Notes under the pieces: generated by a model | The model's database searches: none | Told to the model about the DNA's origin: nothing | Seen by the model: only the letters and a program-made list of their open reading frames with translations | Program-made: the position numbers and the translations under genes | Part shown: one piece after another, positions 33,433-46,315 of the stretch | Position numbering within the stretch: position 1 is the stretch's first letter | How the letters are laid out: every line of letters starts with the position of its first letter | Source: Chalciporus piperatus | Lineage: Eukaryota; Basidiomycota; Agaricomycetes; Boletales; Boletaceae | Assembly: GCA_038093975.1 (NCBI GenBank) | Contig: JBBPTG010000105.1 | Coordinates: 1 to 64,000 of the forward strand | Length of the DNA: 64,000 nucleotides | Reading direction: 5' to 3'

Positions 33433-35240
33433 CTACCAAAACCTTGTATCTTCCGGAGGTATTTCCTTCAGCATGCGGAACATAACGATGTTTGATGTCA
33501 AGCTTGAGAACTGAGCATAGTGTAGTGGTAAGCAAGTCAAAACTGCGCGGGGGTAAAAAGATGACTTACGCCATTGCCGATGAACACCTCCGCCCGCTGT
33601 CCAACTAACATGTCCACAGCCTGCGCGACGGGCTTCACCTCCCAGCCAAGTTTTAGATCACGACTGGTCGTCACGGCTTCCCATTTCTTTATCTCCATAA
33701 GAGCTTGTCTCAGTTCCCCCACCCACGCTACATCGCCATTCGTCATGACATAGATCCTCTTGAGCTCCTTGGAGGTCCCGTGCGCCCGCTTGTGGTCCGC
33801 AAGTACTTCACGCACCTTCTCCACAATCTGTTCGATGGTCGGGAAACATCGCCGAAGATACATCTGCAGGGTCTCCTCGGTGGCTTCACCGTTACCCCCA
33901 GTGGGTGGACGAAATTGGTCAGGAAATGATGGAAATTTGTTGAAACCGTTCCAATCCGAGGACCACTTGGCTAGGTGAGTACAGTGGCCCCCAAAGTCAC
34001 CTCGGCGAATGTGTAACACGAGGAGGCCTGGGATCGGGTCTATCTTCGTCGCGGGTAGGACAGGCTCGACAGTATGAAGTACCTTCGGAGGAGGGGCAGG
34101 ACGCAAAAAAGACGGGAGGAATCGGAAGGACTTGGTCGTAGTAGCTCCAAACAGATCCGCATTCTGGGAGAAAGCTTCTAGAACCAGGGGAGACCATGAG
34201 AAATTACGAAGGATCGGCGACTTGGATAACCGGGACCATAGAGAGAGTATGCGTGTCGATCCAAATATCCTGATTTCACGATCATTGAGCATGGCGTGAA
34301 ACAATCGGGTTGTATCGAACAAACCATATTTCAAATATTTGAGCGGAATCTAGCTCAAGTTCCACGCAAGGGTCATTGATAGAGTTGAGCTTATCGACCC
34401 ATAGATCAAATATCTGCGACGCAGGCCCGTCGTACCTGATATGCCCGCTTACGGTGCCGGTAGCGATGATAGTGGGCTCCGGGCAAACTTTCTTGAAGTA
34501 CTCCCTGGAGACGGAACGAGGTGCCGGATCGCCTGGACCGAAAGCAGAGCCAATTATAGGACCTGAACACCTCCTTAGCTCGTCCGAGAAGATAGGAAAA
34601 AGGAGAGAACGTACCGCTGATGATAGCAGAAAGGGGTATTCGGGATGGGATTAGGTTGCCATTGAATTCTGAATAGTCTGAATCACCACGATCCCATGTA
34701 AAATTATTGAAAACAAATCTGGAGGAACAGTTATCGCCTCATTTCATGCATGGAGGGTTTCAGATGTACTCACGCTCGATTTGTCTCATGAGCGAGGAGG
34801 GCGTTGACCAGGAGCTCCTGCATCACGTTTCCCCACCCGGAGGCTGCCAAGCATCAGCGCGAGTACTCTTCGGAAGTAGACCGATACTCACCCCAAACGT
34901 GGTTGGGTGCCCAGAAAAATCCCGCATCCCGGCCTTCTGGGAAAGGCAAAGAAAGGTTGTGTTGGGGAAGGTGACGTTCGAAATCGTGATATGCTTCATA
35001 AAGTGGTGGTAAGGAGTGGTTTGACGTGTTTTCTTCGCTCGCTGGCGAGTCCTCCCCGGGATGGCGAGTATAAAGCCAGAGAAACGCCCATGAGGAGAGG
35101 AATAGTATGGTAACTAAGCGAAAACAACGTTTTGGTAGGGTTCTGACGGTGGACGGTCGTGTGTCGGATACCTTGAAAGGTAGTACTTGACCTGGATCCG
35201 AGGAACGGAAGAAGTGCCTCTGGTTTTTTGACGAGGGCAT
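33433..35240 (-). CDS. O-fucosyltransferase-like glycosyltransferase, paralogue C (inverted)
   Basis: Six exons: 35240..34892, 34843..34774, 34718..34615, 34562..34325, 34269..33570, 33510..33433; 512 residues. Signal-anchor helix LVTILFLSSWAFLWLY follows a longer basic cytoplasmic leader than in A and B. Shared landmarks: NHVWGSGWGNVMQELL-type junction across exons 1 and 2, FVFNNFTW, NGNLIPSRIPLSAI, HIRRGDFGGHC, YVMTNGDVAWV and the ending DTRFW. Exon 5 carries an insertion (FLPSFLRPAPPPKVLH region) compared with A and B. Exon lengths 70, 104 and 78 nt match the paralogues exactly, so all three derive from one gene by duplication. Probable Golgi or ER enzyme; substrate unknown. Confidence 0.8.
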
Positions 35241-38200
35241 GTTATGATGGTAATGAACGAGAAGGACGTCGCACACTGTCGCATGTGTGGAGTCTCCGCC
35301 AAGCCCAGGACGAGAATATGCAGACGCAAAAAAGGAAACATTCCGTTACTATCACTGCGCAGTCGCGACATAACTTGGTTGCAACAGCAGCTTCATAACG
35401 TCCAGTAACAGCTGGTGTCTACAGGGACATTCGACGAAGAGAAAGTGGACATCGAGAGGGAACATGGGAGTAGTGTTCATCCTTCATCCTTGTTCCCATA
35501 ATCTCAAGAGATCCGTGTCGCTCTAAAGCCTCGAGAAGAGTCATCATGCTTCTCGATGATCCCCCGACGTCGCAACGGGGACCCTTCGAATGTCAGTCCA
35601 CATTCCTCGAAATGAAGACGACGACCAACACATTCAACATGAGAAACACGCTTCAGATAGGATTAATATCGGCCTTTGTGACAAATTTCGGCTTGAAGCA
35701 GTAGTTCGCATTGCAGCAATCACCCAGAATTCCAAACTAACCGCCCTCGAACGCTATTACCCACCCATTCCCTAGCCAGCTTCCGCGTTCCGGTCTTCCG
35801 TGTATTTTTGGCAAAGCAATCGCCTTGAACGCATCGCGATCGGTTCCTTTCCATATTTCGAACAACAAAAAGGCCCCCCCATCACGTTCAACGGCAACCC
35901 CATCATCCATTATCCGCGATGCCGTCGTGATCTTCACAAGGATTTCATAGATGGAGCGTGATATGAGATATCGTGGGTACATATGTATATACATCATACC
36001 AAGGGAGCTCCCGAGCTTCGTTCTGACCAACTTCCGATCGGATCTTCCGTGTGGCATTGGCAACGGACAAGGCCCTCCAAATCTAACTGTCAACTCACAA
36101 ACCGTTTCAAACCGAATAATCTTGTCTTCGTTCGACAGATTCCATCGTGGCATTTGATCAGGCTGCCTCACGTTCATCACCAGGGTCACTCGATCATTCA
36201 TTCAGTGCGCAGGACGCGATGTCACTCTGGTGTAGATTTAAGGGCACACACCCAAGCGAGCTGAGTCTAACACAATCTGGACATAAAAAGACCGCCCTTA
36301 CAGTTCCCTGACCTGGAATTTCACTGGGAAGGCGTCAATAGCCCGTCTCATTTTTCCATACCTTGCTTAATGAAGGCACCTCTCCATCTAACTTTGTGAT
36401 GGGGGTGCTTGCGGGCTCACCGTGTGAATAGGGGAGAGAGAACATGCGCCTCATTACCTTAAATCTTTTCGTCGATTGCAGCGCTTTCTGAAACGGAGAC
36501 TGAAACGAGGCTCAGCAAGGTCGAGCCACAGGGAGCCTGTTGCCCGGATCTACAGGAAGGGAAAAGGTGCTCACAGAGCTCTCCGTCTCTCTCAGTGGTC
36601 GACGATATTCAACGGGAATGGATTGGGCCGGACGACCGGCGGGATGGCCATTCATCAATGCATCTCGTCCAGTCCGAATGACGCTTCGAGGCGAGAATAG
36701 ATCCAATGTCGTCCGTCAAAGGAAGATCGAGCAGCACCTGTACCAGTCCTGTGCCCTGCTGTGATTTCTCTCCGTTTTTTCTCGCTCCTCGGGCGATCCG
36801 TCCCGCACTGTCCCACACGAAGGCGCCACTCTAAGAAGCTCCCTCTTGGCTCCCTCCGCCCTCTTCACGAATCACCGGCTCTCAGGTGATGTCGATTTCT
36901 GAAACAAAGGCCAACTCGGACTCCCAGGCTTAACATTCTAAACACCGTGCGTGAGTAGATTCCTGATATCGAGCAGCACGGCCCACCACAACAGGAGGGA
37001 AGCTTTCTAAAATGAAACCCTGTTCCATTTTTGTGAGAGGCTGTCGAATTCCTTGGGTCGGCATTGGTCGACATCGTGTCATAGATACCAGTGGTCTTGG
37101 GGAAGAGCTCAGAGGAGGACGAGTTTAGGTGCTCAGCCTGGGTGCATTGGGGCGCGCGGTCTAGACACGACCTTCGTCACGCTGCAATACCGCGACTAAG
37201 AATAAGAAAGAACCCTGAAATTTTCAAACGGTGTCAAGAATAACTTTTGAGAGAGAGACCCCCCCGGCTAGGATCGCGAGAAGAAAAAGAAGCACGCACA
37301 GTGGGATGCTGAAGTTGACGGGGATGACGACAACTGCGAGCACTTCATCGTGGCATGACGCAATGTCGGAACCAAGTGCAGGAGACAATGCAATGACGGA
37401 AACGCACGAACCACTCTTAGGGCATGCCTTTGACAATGCGCCCTCGAACGTTGAAGCCATCTACATAGCTACTTACTAGTATTGAATCGGCCCCAAACCT
37501 CCGACGTGGGAGTGAGTCGGTGTCCGTGTGTGCCCGTGTATATTCGTGTGGTGCAGCTCCGAGTCGTCGCTGTGTCTCTGTCCGTCCGTCCATGCGCTCG
37601 CTCGGATGACCGCAGTGCTCCGACTATCGCCGAGAGGCGATCACGCTCACGCCTGAAGACTGGCCCGCCTGTGCGCCTCGAGGCTTGCCAGCATGCACGC
37701 ACCCACTGTGCACAGCTGACCGCTATTCTTGAGTCGGTGAACCACTTACATGGAGTTCTCTCAGGCTGCACAGCGCGCTCTCCACACGTTTGGCGGAGAT
37801 GTATGTAGTATGTACCGTGATCATCCCCACAATCGAATTCAATCGATCGATGGATTGAGGTCCATTGAACCATCATGTCATGCATCAAGATCAAGCTCAG
37901 CTTAGCGCTGCCACACATAGACACACATAGCATCATTATGACATGATTGAGATCAATATCGTCATCTCCGCTGTTTACCTTTGGAGGGACTCGTTCACAT
38001 GTTCGAGGTTGTGTACATGCTCTCGCACGCCACGCGGGTGCCGTAAGTGCGTACAGATTTCTAGAACCCTCACGGACACCGACCTTGGCCGCCCATCTCC
38101 GTCTTCACCTCCGAGGGCTTTTGGAACGCGGGTGAGATCGCGACGACTCGGCTCGGAGACGGAGTGGGCGAGTACATGTATATGAGGTCACGGTACGTTC

Positions 38201-40624
38201 CAAAGGACACACGATCGATTCTGCCATGTTCTAAACATGCATACTTATGGGCCAACACTATGATCCGAGCGATATTGACAAAGGGGCTGGGTGAGAAAAT
38301 CTAAGAGTATGAGAGCCTGCTCTCCCACCTCTATCTTGGCCTCACCGCCTGATCCTGTAACAAAACACGATCGTTTTTCTCTCTCATGACAATTCCAAGT
38401 TCGGACCGGTGATTCACCTTTTTTAAAACGTATGTGTGCTTCCTTGCTCGCATTCAAGAATATTCGGAGATTCCGACGGTCGAAGAAAAACGCTCACGTT
38501 CATCATGTCAATAATACTCGGAAGTACTGGGAATGCGTGCATACCATCTGACAAGAAACGAATGTATGTCTCACCTTCTTTTGCCCGACCTACTTAGTTC
38601 GGATGAAGGAGCGAGTTCGGAATTGAATAACGAATATCGATCAATTCCCTCGAGGGAGTTCAGAGCGAAAGAAGCCCATGGTTTCCATCTCAGCTGTCTC
38701 GGTCTATACGGTGTGTTAGATGGATCTAAAAAAAGAAAACGCCTCAAGTTTGAATAACATCGATCGAGGCTGGATAAGGAATAGCAACAAGCGCCCGTGG
38801 GTATGTGGAGCCCGAGTTCTCGAACACACGCCAGGAATGTGAGATCAGTGTGCGGGCCCGTGGGAGTTGGCATGAGACGAGAGTGATATTGGGTTTTCGT
38901 GGACGCGGGCCACGGTGGTAGCATGGAACGTTGCTTCGTTGTCGTTCCCGGGCCACACTGTCAATGGGAATTCAAGTCAACCCGATGTAGTGTGTAACTT
39001 ACCTCCTATGTAGTCGACTATACGGTGGGTTTTCCCTGTCAAAGCCAACCCTTTGGGAGGATTCCAAGGTCCGTCACTTTTTTTTTTCCCTTCATCACAC
39101 CTTTTCTCACTCCAGCGCGCTCTCACACGGCGGGGAACTTGAACAAACGATTATGTACATCCATCCCATGTTCACTGAGAAGGCTTAGACTAAACTCTCG
39201 TGACGTCTGCATGTAGATAGCCAAGCCGAACAAGCCCCAAGCTTGTGGTGCGATCGGTCTATCGCGTGGGTTGTGGAGGACTCAGGATTCACGCGTCACG
39301 GCGATTCCACAGACAGGCACCATGATCAACGAAGACGAAGAATGCACCTGTGATATCGGACCTACGGACTGCGAGGGTACCAAGTATTGCCTGAACTCAC
39401 CGACGAGTTCCGCATCCAATCGGGAACGGTCAGTTTCAGAATCAAACGGCCTTATTAAAGTTATTTCCTCCGTGGAAAAAGGTACGAGAGCCCAGAGAAT
39501 CAAGGGGCTTCCCTCAGAGTACTTATCGATCCGTTCTTCCCCGCTCTTCTGCTCCGCCCATGTGCCGTTGATACGGTGGTTCGCCCCTCCTGACCTCCTG
39601 AAGGCAATCCCAGCGCCACGCTGTCGACGGTACATACACATCCATGATCCATCCATGTCCGTATCCGCATCAGAAAGAAGCCAGGGCGCGGCTCAAATGA
39701 ACGGCTCAGTGCCACCGATGCGAGTAGCAAGGATTTCGCCCTCGAATTTCAAGTTATCGGAATTTGGATGAGAATGGGACTTGTACGGCACAGTAGCCTG
39801 AACTTCGAACGGTCCACTCCCAAGTCGGGCTGCATCTTGGGTTCGGGCGGTCCATTACCACTGGATGGGACTGCAATGGATAGTAGACAAACTAAAACAG
39901 TGCGTTTCGGAACTCGAAACCCGACACCACAAAGGCAGTGAACCGGTTTCGGTGCCGTGTCTGTGATAGCCCTCGAGTGAGCTCAGAGCGGGGATTTGTG
40001 TTCCAAACTGAAGCCCGGGGTCGAACGAGCACAAGGGCAGACTTGTCATGCGCCTTGACGAAATCCGTACTCGCCGTGGGAGTGACTATTATAGGCGATG
40101 GATCCGGTATGCGCGAAAAGTAGATCACATCCCACAGCAACTTATCAGAGTGCGGCATTCTCATGCCAGGCCCGAGTGACTGGATGAGGTCCCTGTGCTA
40201 TGCAGGCGCTGTTGATTGAATGCACAGAAGAGACGGAGGCTGTGAAGTTATGGACGGACAGACTGGTGTCATCTTCGACGAGTGTTGATCATGACCTGTG
40301 TTGACGACCCTTGAACGTTTGGACGTTCAAACGTTCATGAACGAGGGTAATGGAAGCAGTAGTGGATTATGAAATATGGTATAATTAAGGCTAACTAGTG
40401 ATCAGATAATGTACAGGCGATAAATGCAACTTCAACTCCGTCGGCTGGTGGTACACAGTATAGGAATATGTACGGTAGACATGGGTTATCGTACATCAAT
40501 GCGAATGGGTCATGATAGTCGTGAAAAAAGGGGGACGAATCAGAGCGAAGATGATGCCTGAACGAAGTGAAAACGGAAAAGAAGAAGGCGGAGAAGAGCG
40601 GTTATTCAAAGTCGTATTCGACCG
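35241..40624. other. 5.4 kb gene-poor region
   Basis: No multi-exon gene could be built. Composition is mixed, with CA/TG-rich stretches near 37510-37560. Two open frames stand out by length only: 35737-36201 (minus, listed separately) and 39322-39771 (plus, Cys-containing start EDEECTCDIGPTDCEG); the latter is open upstream only through a TTG. No tRNA, telomeric or rDNA sequence was found. Confidence 0.5.
35737..36201 (-). CDS. Possible hypothetical protein (single ORF)
   Basis: A 154-codon open frame starting with ATG at 36201. The sequence (WNLSNEDKIIRFETVCELTV, RFGGPCPLPMPHGRSDRKLV, VKITTASRIMDDGVAVERDGG) reads more like protein than its neighbours, with alternating hydrophobic and polar residues. 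No family is recognised and no intron is seen. It could be a fragment of a decayed gene in an otherwise empty region. Confidence 0.25.
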   Translation of the reverse strand: MNDRVTLVMNVRQPDQMPRWNLSNEDKIIRFETVCELTVRFGGPCPLPMPHGRSDRKLVRTKLGSSLGMMYIHMYPRYLISRSIYEILVKITTASRIMDDGVAVERDGGAFLLFEIWKGTDRDAFKAIALPKIHGRPERGSWLGNGWVIAFEGG

Positions 40625-41346
40625 CTATGCGACATGCTTCAGAAACGTTTGGCATATGACCGTGTTTGCGAAGGCTTTGTAGACTTGAAAAGCGAGTGTC
40701 GCATGCAGGACAAGGGTGTCCATTGAGCCTGGATATACTGTGGCCATCCCGTGAGCGTGAGCGTTTCGAGGAATGTGATAGCTGAAACTGGGATCAGTCA
40801 CTGCGGTGTAGAACTGGAGGGGGGTGGTACTAACAGTGTCATCATCAGTGGTGTGTTGATTCATCTTTCGTTTGAGAGGCAATGCCCGTGTATCTGAGAT
40901 GGCGGTGTCAGATAAGGAAGTGATGGCGGGGTGAGCGAGGACATACCAGACAGTGCACTCGTTGCTTTTACGAATCCGTCTCTCCAAGCATGCACGCGTT
41001 TCATGCGAGTGCTGTACGTGTCGTCTGTGCACAGTACGGGTTCACGGTCTTGAGAAGACTCGTTTGGAGTGACGATGGAAGAGCAATACGATGAGCACTC
41101 TTCTTCAGAGTCTGAAGTGGATGGATAGGAGGATGCGGATGAGGAACCGGATGAGGAGGCAGAGTCGATGACGGAGCGTATGCGGCGAGGTGGTGGAGGT
41201 GGACCTTCTACGAGCTGAATGATCTGGATGGTGTGTGGTTGGCAGACATAGAGATGGCCAGGGTTAACCTTTGGGTGATCGTATTGGATCATGTGCAGAG
41301 GGGAGGCACCGATGGAGGAGGTGGATGCAGAGGAGGGATGGAGCAT
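40625..41346 (-). CDS. Hypothetical protein, two exons
   Basis: Exons 41346..40947 and 40893..40625 joined through a split Asp codon (GTATGT donor, CAG acceptor), 222 residues. The N-terminal part has HLYVCQPHTIQIIQLVEGPP and a Pro run; the centre is a Ser-rich acidic linker (SASSSGSSSASSYPS, SDSEEECSSYCSS); the C-terminal part has MKRVHAWRDGFVKATSAL and a hydrophobic alternating tail (MDTLVLHATLAFQVYKAFAN). I have the impression of similar unnamed Agaricomycete proteins with the EECSSYCSS element, but no function is known to me. No signal peptide or transmembrane helix. Confidence 0.6.
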
Positions 41347-41841
41347 TATAGGCTAGCTAGGGTGGGAGGGCAGTAGCCAACAGGATAACTGTTCGTGGAT
41401 GTGTGGCATCTCGAAAAAAAAGACTCGCCCATGAAATACTCGCCCTCAAGAAATATTGTCAGGTTTTGCCCTGAGAAGCGCAGAACCTGGAGATCGGGCG
41501 ATAAACAGCGAGATGTCCTCACGATCCCAAATTTCCTTTTTCGGTTACATCACATCTCAGATCTACCCTCTCCCTTTTCGACACCCGCACTTCGGAGTTC
41601 ACTCTTTTTCATTCTCAGACTCCAGTCACGTGTTAATCGAGACATCCATATTTCCTTTTTCGTCGACCCGTTCCCATGCGTTTCCTCTCCCTTGTTCCTT
41701 TTTTCCCATCTTACACTTCCCATCCCGTATTCCGATACACCTTCCGAGATGTCACCCGCCAGAATGAAAACGTGTGCTATTCGAATGCCATGAGATATAC
41801 CAACTACAGCCAACGACAACCAACGACATGCATGATCCCCA
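41347..41841. other. Intergenic
   Basis: Promoter of the two-exon hypothetical gene and 3' flank of MKT1. T/C-rich on the plus strand (41550-41720), no gene recognised. Confidence 0.45.
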
Positions 41842-44576
41842 TCATGGTCGCATCGGTGCAAGCCATGCTTCTGCCGCCTCAAACTGGTCAATCAACTCGC
41901 GGAGCACCGCACCCTCAGAGTGAAGCTGCCTCATGGCAGTCAATGCCTGCAAACATACAACGCGTGTCAGCCTCAAGTCAATGCACCCATTCCATACCAT
42001 CATTAACACTTACCATGTCCCAGAATCGGAATCCTCGTTCCACTTCTTGTTTAGGTTGCTTCACCCCTGGGAACGTCTCTTCGCAAATATCGAGCGCCAT
42101 CTCCTTGAACTCTTTCACCCCTTCTGCATTCGGATCTCTTACCCGCGTTAGGTTGTTCAGGTGCGTCAGGGTGTCCAGGTACACCTTCGCAAGCACCCCA
42201 AACCCTGTGTTCACATCCGACTGGAATGGAAGCGACATCGTGATGTCAAGCATATCGTCCCGCGCCCTTCGTGCATCGTTCCGAAGCAACATGTTCAACG
42301 TCGTCACCTCAAGCAGGGTGCGTAGTGCGCGTGTCAGTGATCGCACGAACGAATTGAACACCAGCAATTCACGTGATAACGGAGCAGACCATGGCTGAGC
42401 CTGAAGATTCCAATCCCGTCAGGGACACATCGATGCATGATCATCCACATTTAGACAACTCACCTTGAAGTTCAAAGGCACGATGCTCAGCACCCTCATG
42501 ACGAGCAGCATGCAAGATTTCTCATCATCTGAAATTGGGACCCTCAGACCCATCAGCCGAGCCATCACTGTGAGAGAATCCCCGTACCGGTACCGAAACT
42601 TGGCCCTCCACTGAATGCTCGGCCTGACCATAGGTGACCGTGCATAACCCCCGCTCTCACTAGCTCCAGGAATAAATATAGCGGCTCCTGGAACTTGTCG
42701 TTCAGTCGAGCTTGTTTGGTTGCTGTGTACATCGCTCTTGCCAACGGCGAATGCATGTGGGAGTTCAGCAAGAACCTGGCAGTGCCAAAGTATCGGTTGA
42801 TGTTCAGTTGGACCTAGAGCGCTTTCACTCACCCTCGCAATTCAAGGAAACGCCAAATGACGTTGGCAACCACCTCATCTTTCTTGTCCAGCTGACCGTT
42901 AGGAGGGTTTGACTTGCCCTTGGTTCGAAGCGCAAGCTTTTCCGATGCAGTCGCACCCAAGCATAGTGCGAAATCGATCGTCGATGACTAGATGACATCA
43001 TTTTGGCGTCAGCATTACCAGCAAACCTGGCGGAGTTTACACCCACGTTCTGCCGTCTCAATTCCTCCTCCACGATCGCGTAGGTAACGTTCCACCCTGC
43101 AACACGCTCCGCTAGTTGCACCGTCTGTGGCGAGCTGTGTTGCACAGGCTTTTGGGAATGGGGCGCAGGGCTATCAAACCAAAAGTTACCCATCACCTTG
43201 CGGTTGTTCCAGAACTGGTGCGACACGCTGCTAATCAACGCAAGTGCCGTAGCTCGGGGTCCAGTTTGACCATCGGTTATGACCTCTTTGACGAACCGCT
43301 TGTATTCGGTCGTATCCCCGTTATCGAGTGGGGGTGGTTCGACGATTTGACCGCTTGTCAGCCAAACCAGCGCTTGAGGTCCCAACAGACCACGAGACAA
43401 ATAGAAATAGACTTCATCGGGTAGGCGGTGAGTGAATATCTCGTGCAAGTCCGACGGTATATCCGCTGCAGTTGGGTGGTGGGGGTGGTGGTTCGGGTGG
43501 CCGTGGGCAGGAGGGGGGGTGATAGCAAGGGGGAGCGGCACTACGGTGCCTTCCGATGACAAAATCAAGGAATATTTGATCATAGAGCGCGTCCGAACAT
43601 ATTGGTCGACATATTGCGTGGATTTTACACCAGGGTGTTCGGCGAAAGCGGATACGGCGGCGTGACCGGATTTATAATATTTGACCATGTCGACGGTGGC
43701 TTTGAGCGCTTGATCGTGCATGTTGGGCGGGAATGTCGGCGAGTGTTCGAAACCGACCAAGATTCCAATGTCAAGAAATTGATCTTCGTTGACTTGGAGA
43801 TCATTCAAGATTGTACGTTTGGAGGTAAAAGTGAAGGATGGCGAGGTTGAGATGAGATCAATGGAGGTAATAAGTTTGTCCACCCCTGGGTAAAGCAACG
43901 TATCCGTTGGACCATAGATTGCATGGATATATGATTTCGGGTGCCGGAGGAGATATATCAACTTTTGACGGGGTGTTAGCGCGATTGATGCAAATGGAAT
44001 CGCGCACACGCGACGCACCTGAGCCCAAGCAACATACGGGGCGACAAGGAACTCAACGTTACGATGCCTAAAGATACGCAAAACCATGCGCCAGAGATCC
44101 CATTGAGCGAGTCCACCGCGACCTTCGAAGAGTTTTATAGCGGCATCTTCTTGGCCCGCTTCATACTTTGCCCAAGCCTCTCTTCTGTCTCTGCAAGCTT
44201 CGTTATATTCGGGGTGATGTTGGTATGGTTTCCACCGCTTTGCGGGGAGTAGGCCAGGGAAAACGAAGACAGGCTTGATGTGAAGTTTTTCGAGGGTACG
44301 GAGATCGGCTTCGATACGCTGGGTGAGCGCCAGGTGAAGACCACCCGTAGCGGCGAGAAGGGGTTCTCGTGATGGAGGGTTATCGGTGAGCTGCTGCAAA
44401 TAATAGGACGCATCAATTCCTAGACGTGACTCTGATAAAGCGTTTAGAGGAAGCGTTTGCAGGTGCTTCCGCTCTGAGAGGTAGTCTGTTGTAAAACGTG
44501 TTGGCAGTCAGCATCGAGGTCGACTAAGATGCTTAGGTCGAGGGTTTGGCTCACTTTCGATATTCTTGATGGGCAT
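41842..44576 (-). CDS. MKT1: MKT1-like post-transcriptional regulator
   Basis: Start exon 44576..44555 encodes MPIKNIE and joins at 44485 to YLSERKHLQTLPLNALSESR, then LGIDASYYLQQLTDNPPSRE: the XPG-like N domain of Mkt1. The I domain (VEFLVAPYVAWAQ ... YLLRHPKSYIHAIYGPTDTL) follows across an in-frame 57-nt intron. The C-terminal half holds the MKT1_N/MKT1_C regions (LSRGLLGPQALVWLTSGQIV, HSPLARAMYTATKQARLND, MLLVMRVLSIVPLNFK, MSLPFQSDVNTGFGVLAKVY), ending WLAPMRP at 41842. In yeast Mkt1 works with Pbp1 on mRNAs such as HO and mitochondrial transcripts. It has a nuclease-like fold; activity is not established. Domain order and length (about 800 residues) match the family, so the gene appears complete. 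Confidence 0.92.
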
Positions 44577-44806
44577 TGTCTTGTCTGTTCAGCTCACCGT
44601 TGTTGAGAACGCCAGCCAGTTGAGCTTGAACAATGTTGCACACAGCGACGAGGCAATCCAACTTTTCGATTATGTAATCTGGGTATTTCTTCCCAGCAGG
44701 ACTCGCCCTGTACGTCACAGCGTGGTCGTCGCTCAATGCAACTCACTCCGCCCGCTGATACTTTTGGACACTTATTTGCACTTTCCTCCCTGATACTCGA
44801 GTCAAG

Positions 44807-45773
44807 ATGGGGCCCATAATGTGGTCCAGGTACCCTGGTCTTAACTTGGAATCATACATAAACGTGCAGGGCGTCATCGCTGGCTTTGCGCTCAACCAAG
44901 ATCTCCTGTGAGTATCTTCCCCGTTGAGTTTAATGTCGCTCCTCAAAACATTTCGGGTGTAGACTTTTCAGGAAGTCACGGAACACTGTTCGCTCTCCTA
45001 CCGAGATATCAGCAGTCATTCGGCCTTACATCTCCCCGACTTCGGTTCGAGCAACCATCGATTCTCTCACACTTTCATTCTAGTTGCCTATCCCAACAAT
45101 ACGCCGTCGGAGCAATAGAACGTCGGAGCTTTCGAGTAGTCGAGCGGTGTGGTTTAATCAAACTGAAACCGAACATTACCCGGGGACCTTCATCCTTCGT
45201 GGGCGCGGATGGCCAGAATCAGAACTAGAGATGCTGAGCTCGGATGGTCTTTTTCTCGTCGCCTGCTCACCGCTTCTGAGCGTTCCTAACCCTCACGTTT
45301 ATCCTAGCAACGAAACACCGTTGCTTTCCCAAGGTGAATTTTCAAGTGACCGAACCGACGTATCGGATCCACCCTATCCACCTTTCGCTTCTTGGGGTAG
45401 GGGCTTGATCGTTCGCAACATTGTATGTAAGACTTGCTATGTTTCTGACTCCTGTTGCATAGCAGCTTACGAGAGCATCTCCCACTCCCTTCATTACTCG
45501 GTGACTGTCCATAGCCACGCCGACGACAGCATGGGAATACATAACACCATATGTTTGCGTCTTGACCTTCAAGTTGGTCTTGATGGTTCCAGCCCCCCAC
45601 TTTTTCATCTAACCATATCAAATAAACTTTGGATAGCCTTCCACATCGGCCTAGATGCGGGTGGTGTGGGATGGGACACAATGTTCTCCTTCGCTGTCTC
45701 GTTATCCCTTGTTTCGGGTCGATCAGTTTTCCATGACACTTCAAAATCATGCGCGTTTCCCCCGAATATCTAG
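44807..45773 (+). CDS. Putative hypothetical protein, weakly supported model
   Basis: Exons 44807..44907, 44963..45044 and 45084..45773 can be joined in frame (split Leu codon, then phase 0), possibly with a further intron at 45428. The first exon reads MGPIMWSRYPGLNLESYINV and GFALNQDLL; the long last exon contains WFNQTETEHYPGTFILRGRG and SELEMLSSDGLFLVACSPLL, which look like real protein, and HYSVTVHSHADDSMGIHNTI. The second intron would be only 39 nt, below the usual size here. No family is recognised. It is divergent from MKT1 with 230 bp between starts. Confidence 0.35.
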
Positions 45774-46315
45774 ACCGTTCGGACGAGGTCACAGAGTGCA
45801 GTTCCTGGCTCGACCATATGCATGACGATCTTCGCTCCTTTGTTTATGGTAGTGTGGGACATCGTGGCTGGTGTATGAGAAAAACTGACCATTCACTTGG
45901 ACGTGTGTCTTTCGGTCACAGGACGGGCGGGACGGGAACGAGAACAGGGTTACTCTGGAAACAATTCTCAAGAACGAAATCCCCATGATGATCTTGATCA
46001 TTTCCAACACCCGCCTCGTTGGCATACCCACGATGTGCACATATGTGTATCTGCATGGAGGAGCTCATGAGAATGCGTTTCGACTAGATTGGGTCTAGCG
46101 GGTAACACGGATGAAAGGGTCCTTTGGCCCATGATACACCGCCTGATCATATGCCGATTCTAGCAAAAACGCCACAGGCAACAATCATTTATTCAGCTGG
46201 AGGTCAAGTGGCCTCGATTCATGTGCGATGTACCAGGTCTTCGTGCAACTTTATCTGTCATCGGAAATCATGACATCCCTATCCCTGAGCATTCCATTCC
46301 GCCCAACTCTATGTA
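45774..46315. other. Intergenic
   Basis: No gene recognised. Ends at the TA target dinucleotide of the transposon. Confidence 0.45.

Noticed and set aside
39271..39771. 166-codon plus-strand frame with Cys-rich start
   Set aside because: Opens at TTG; internal ATG possible but sequence has no recognisable pattern, so only mentioned in the gene-poor region entry.
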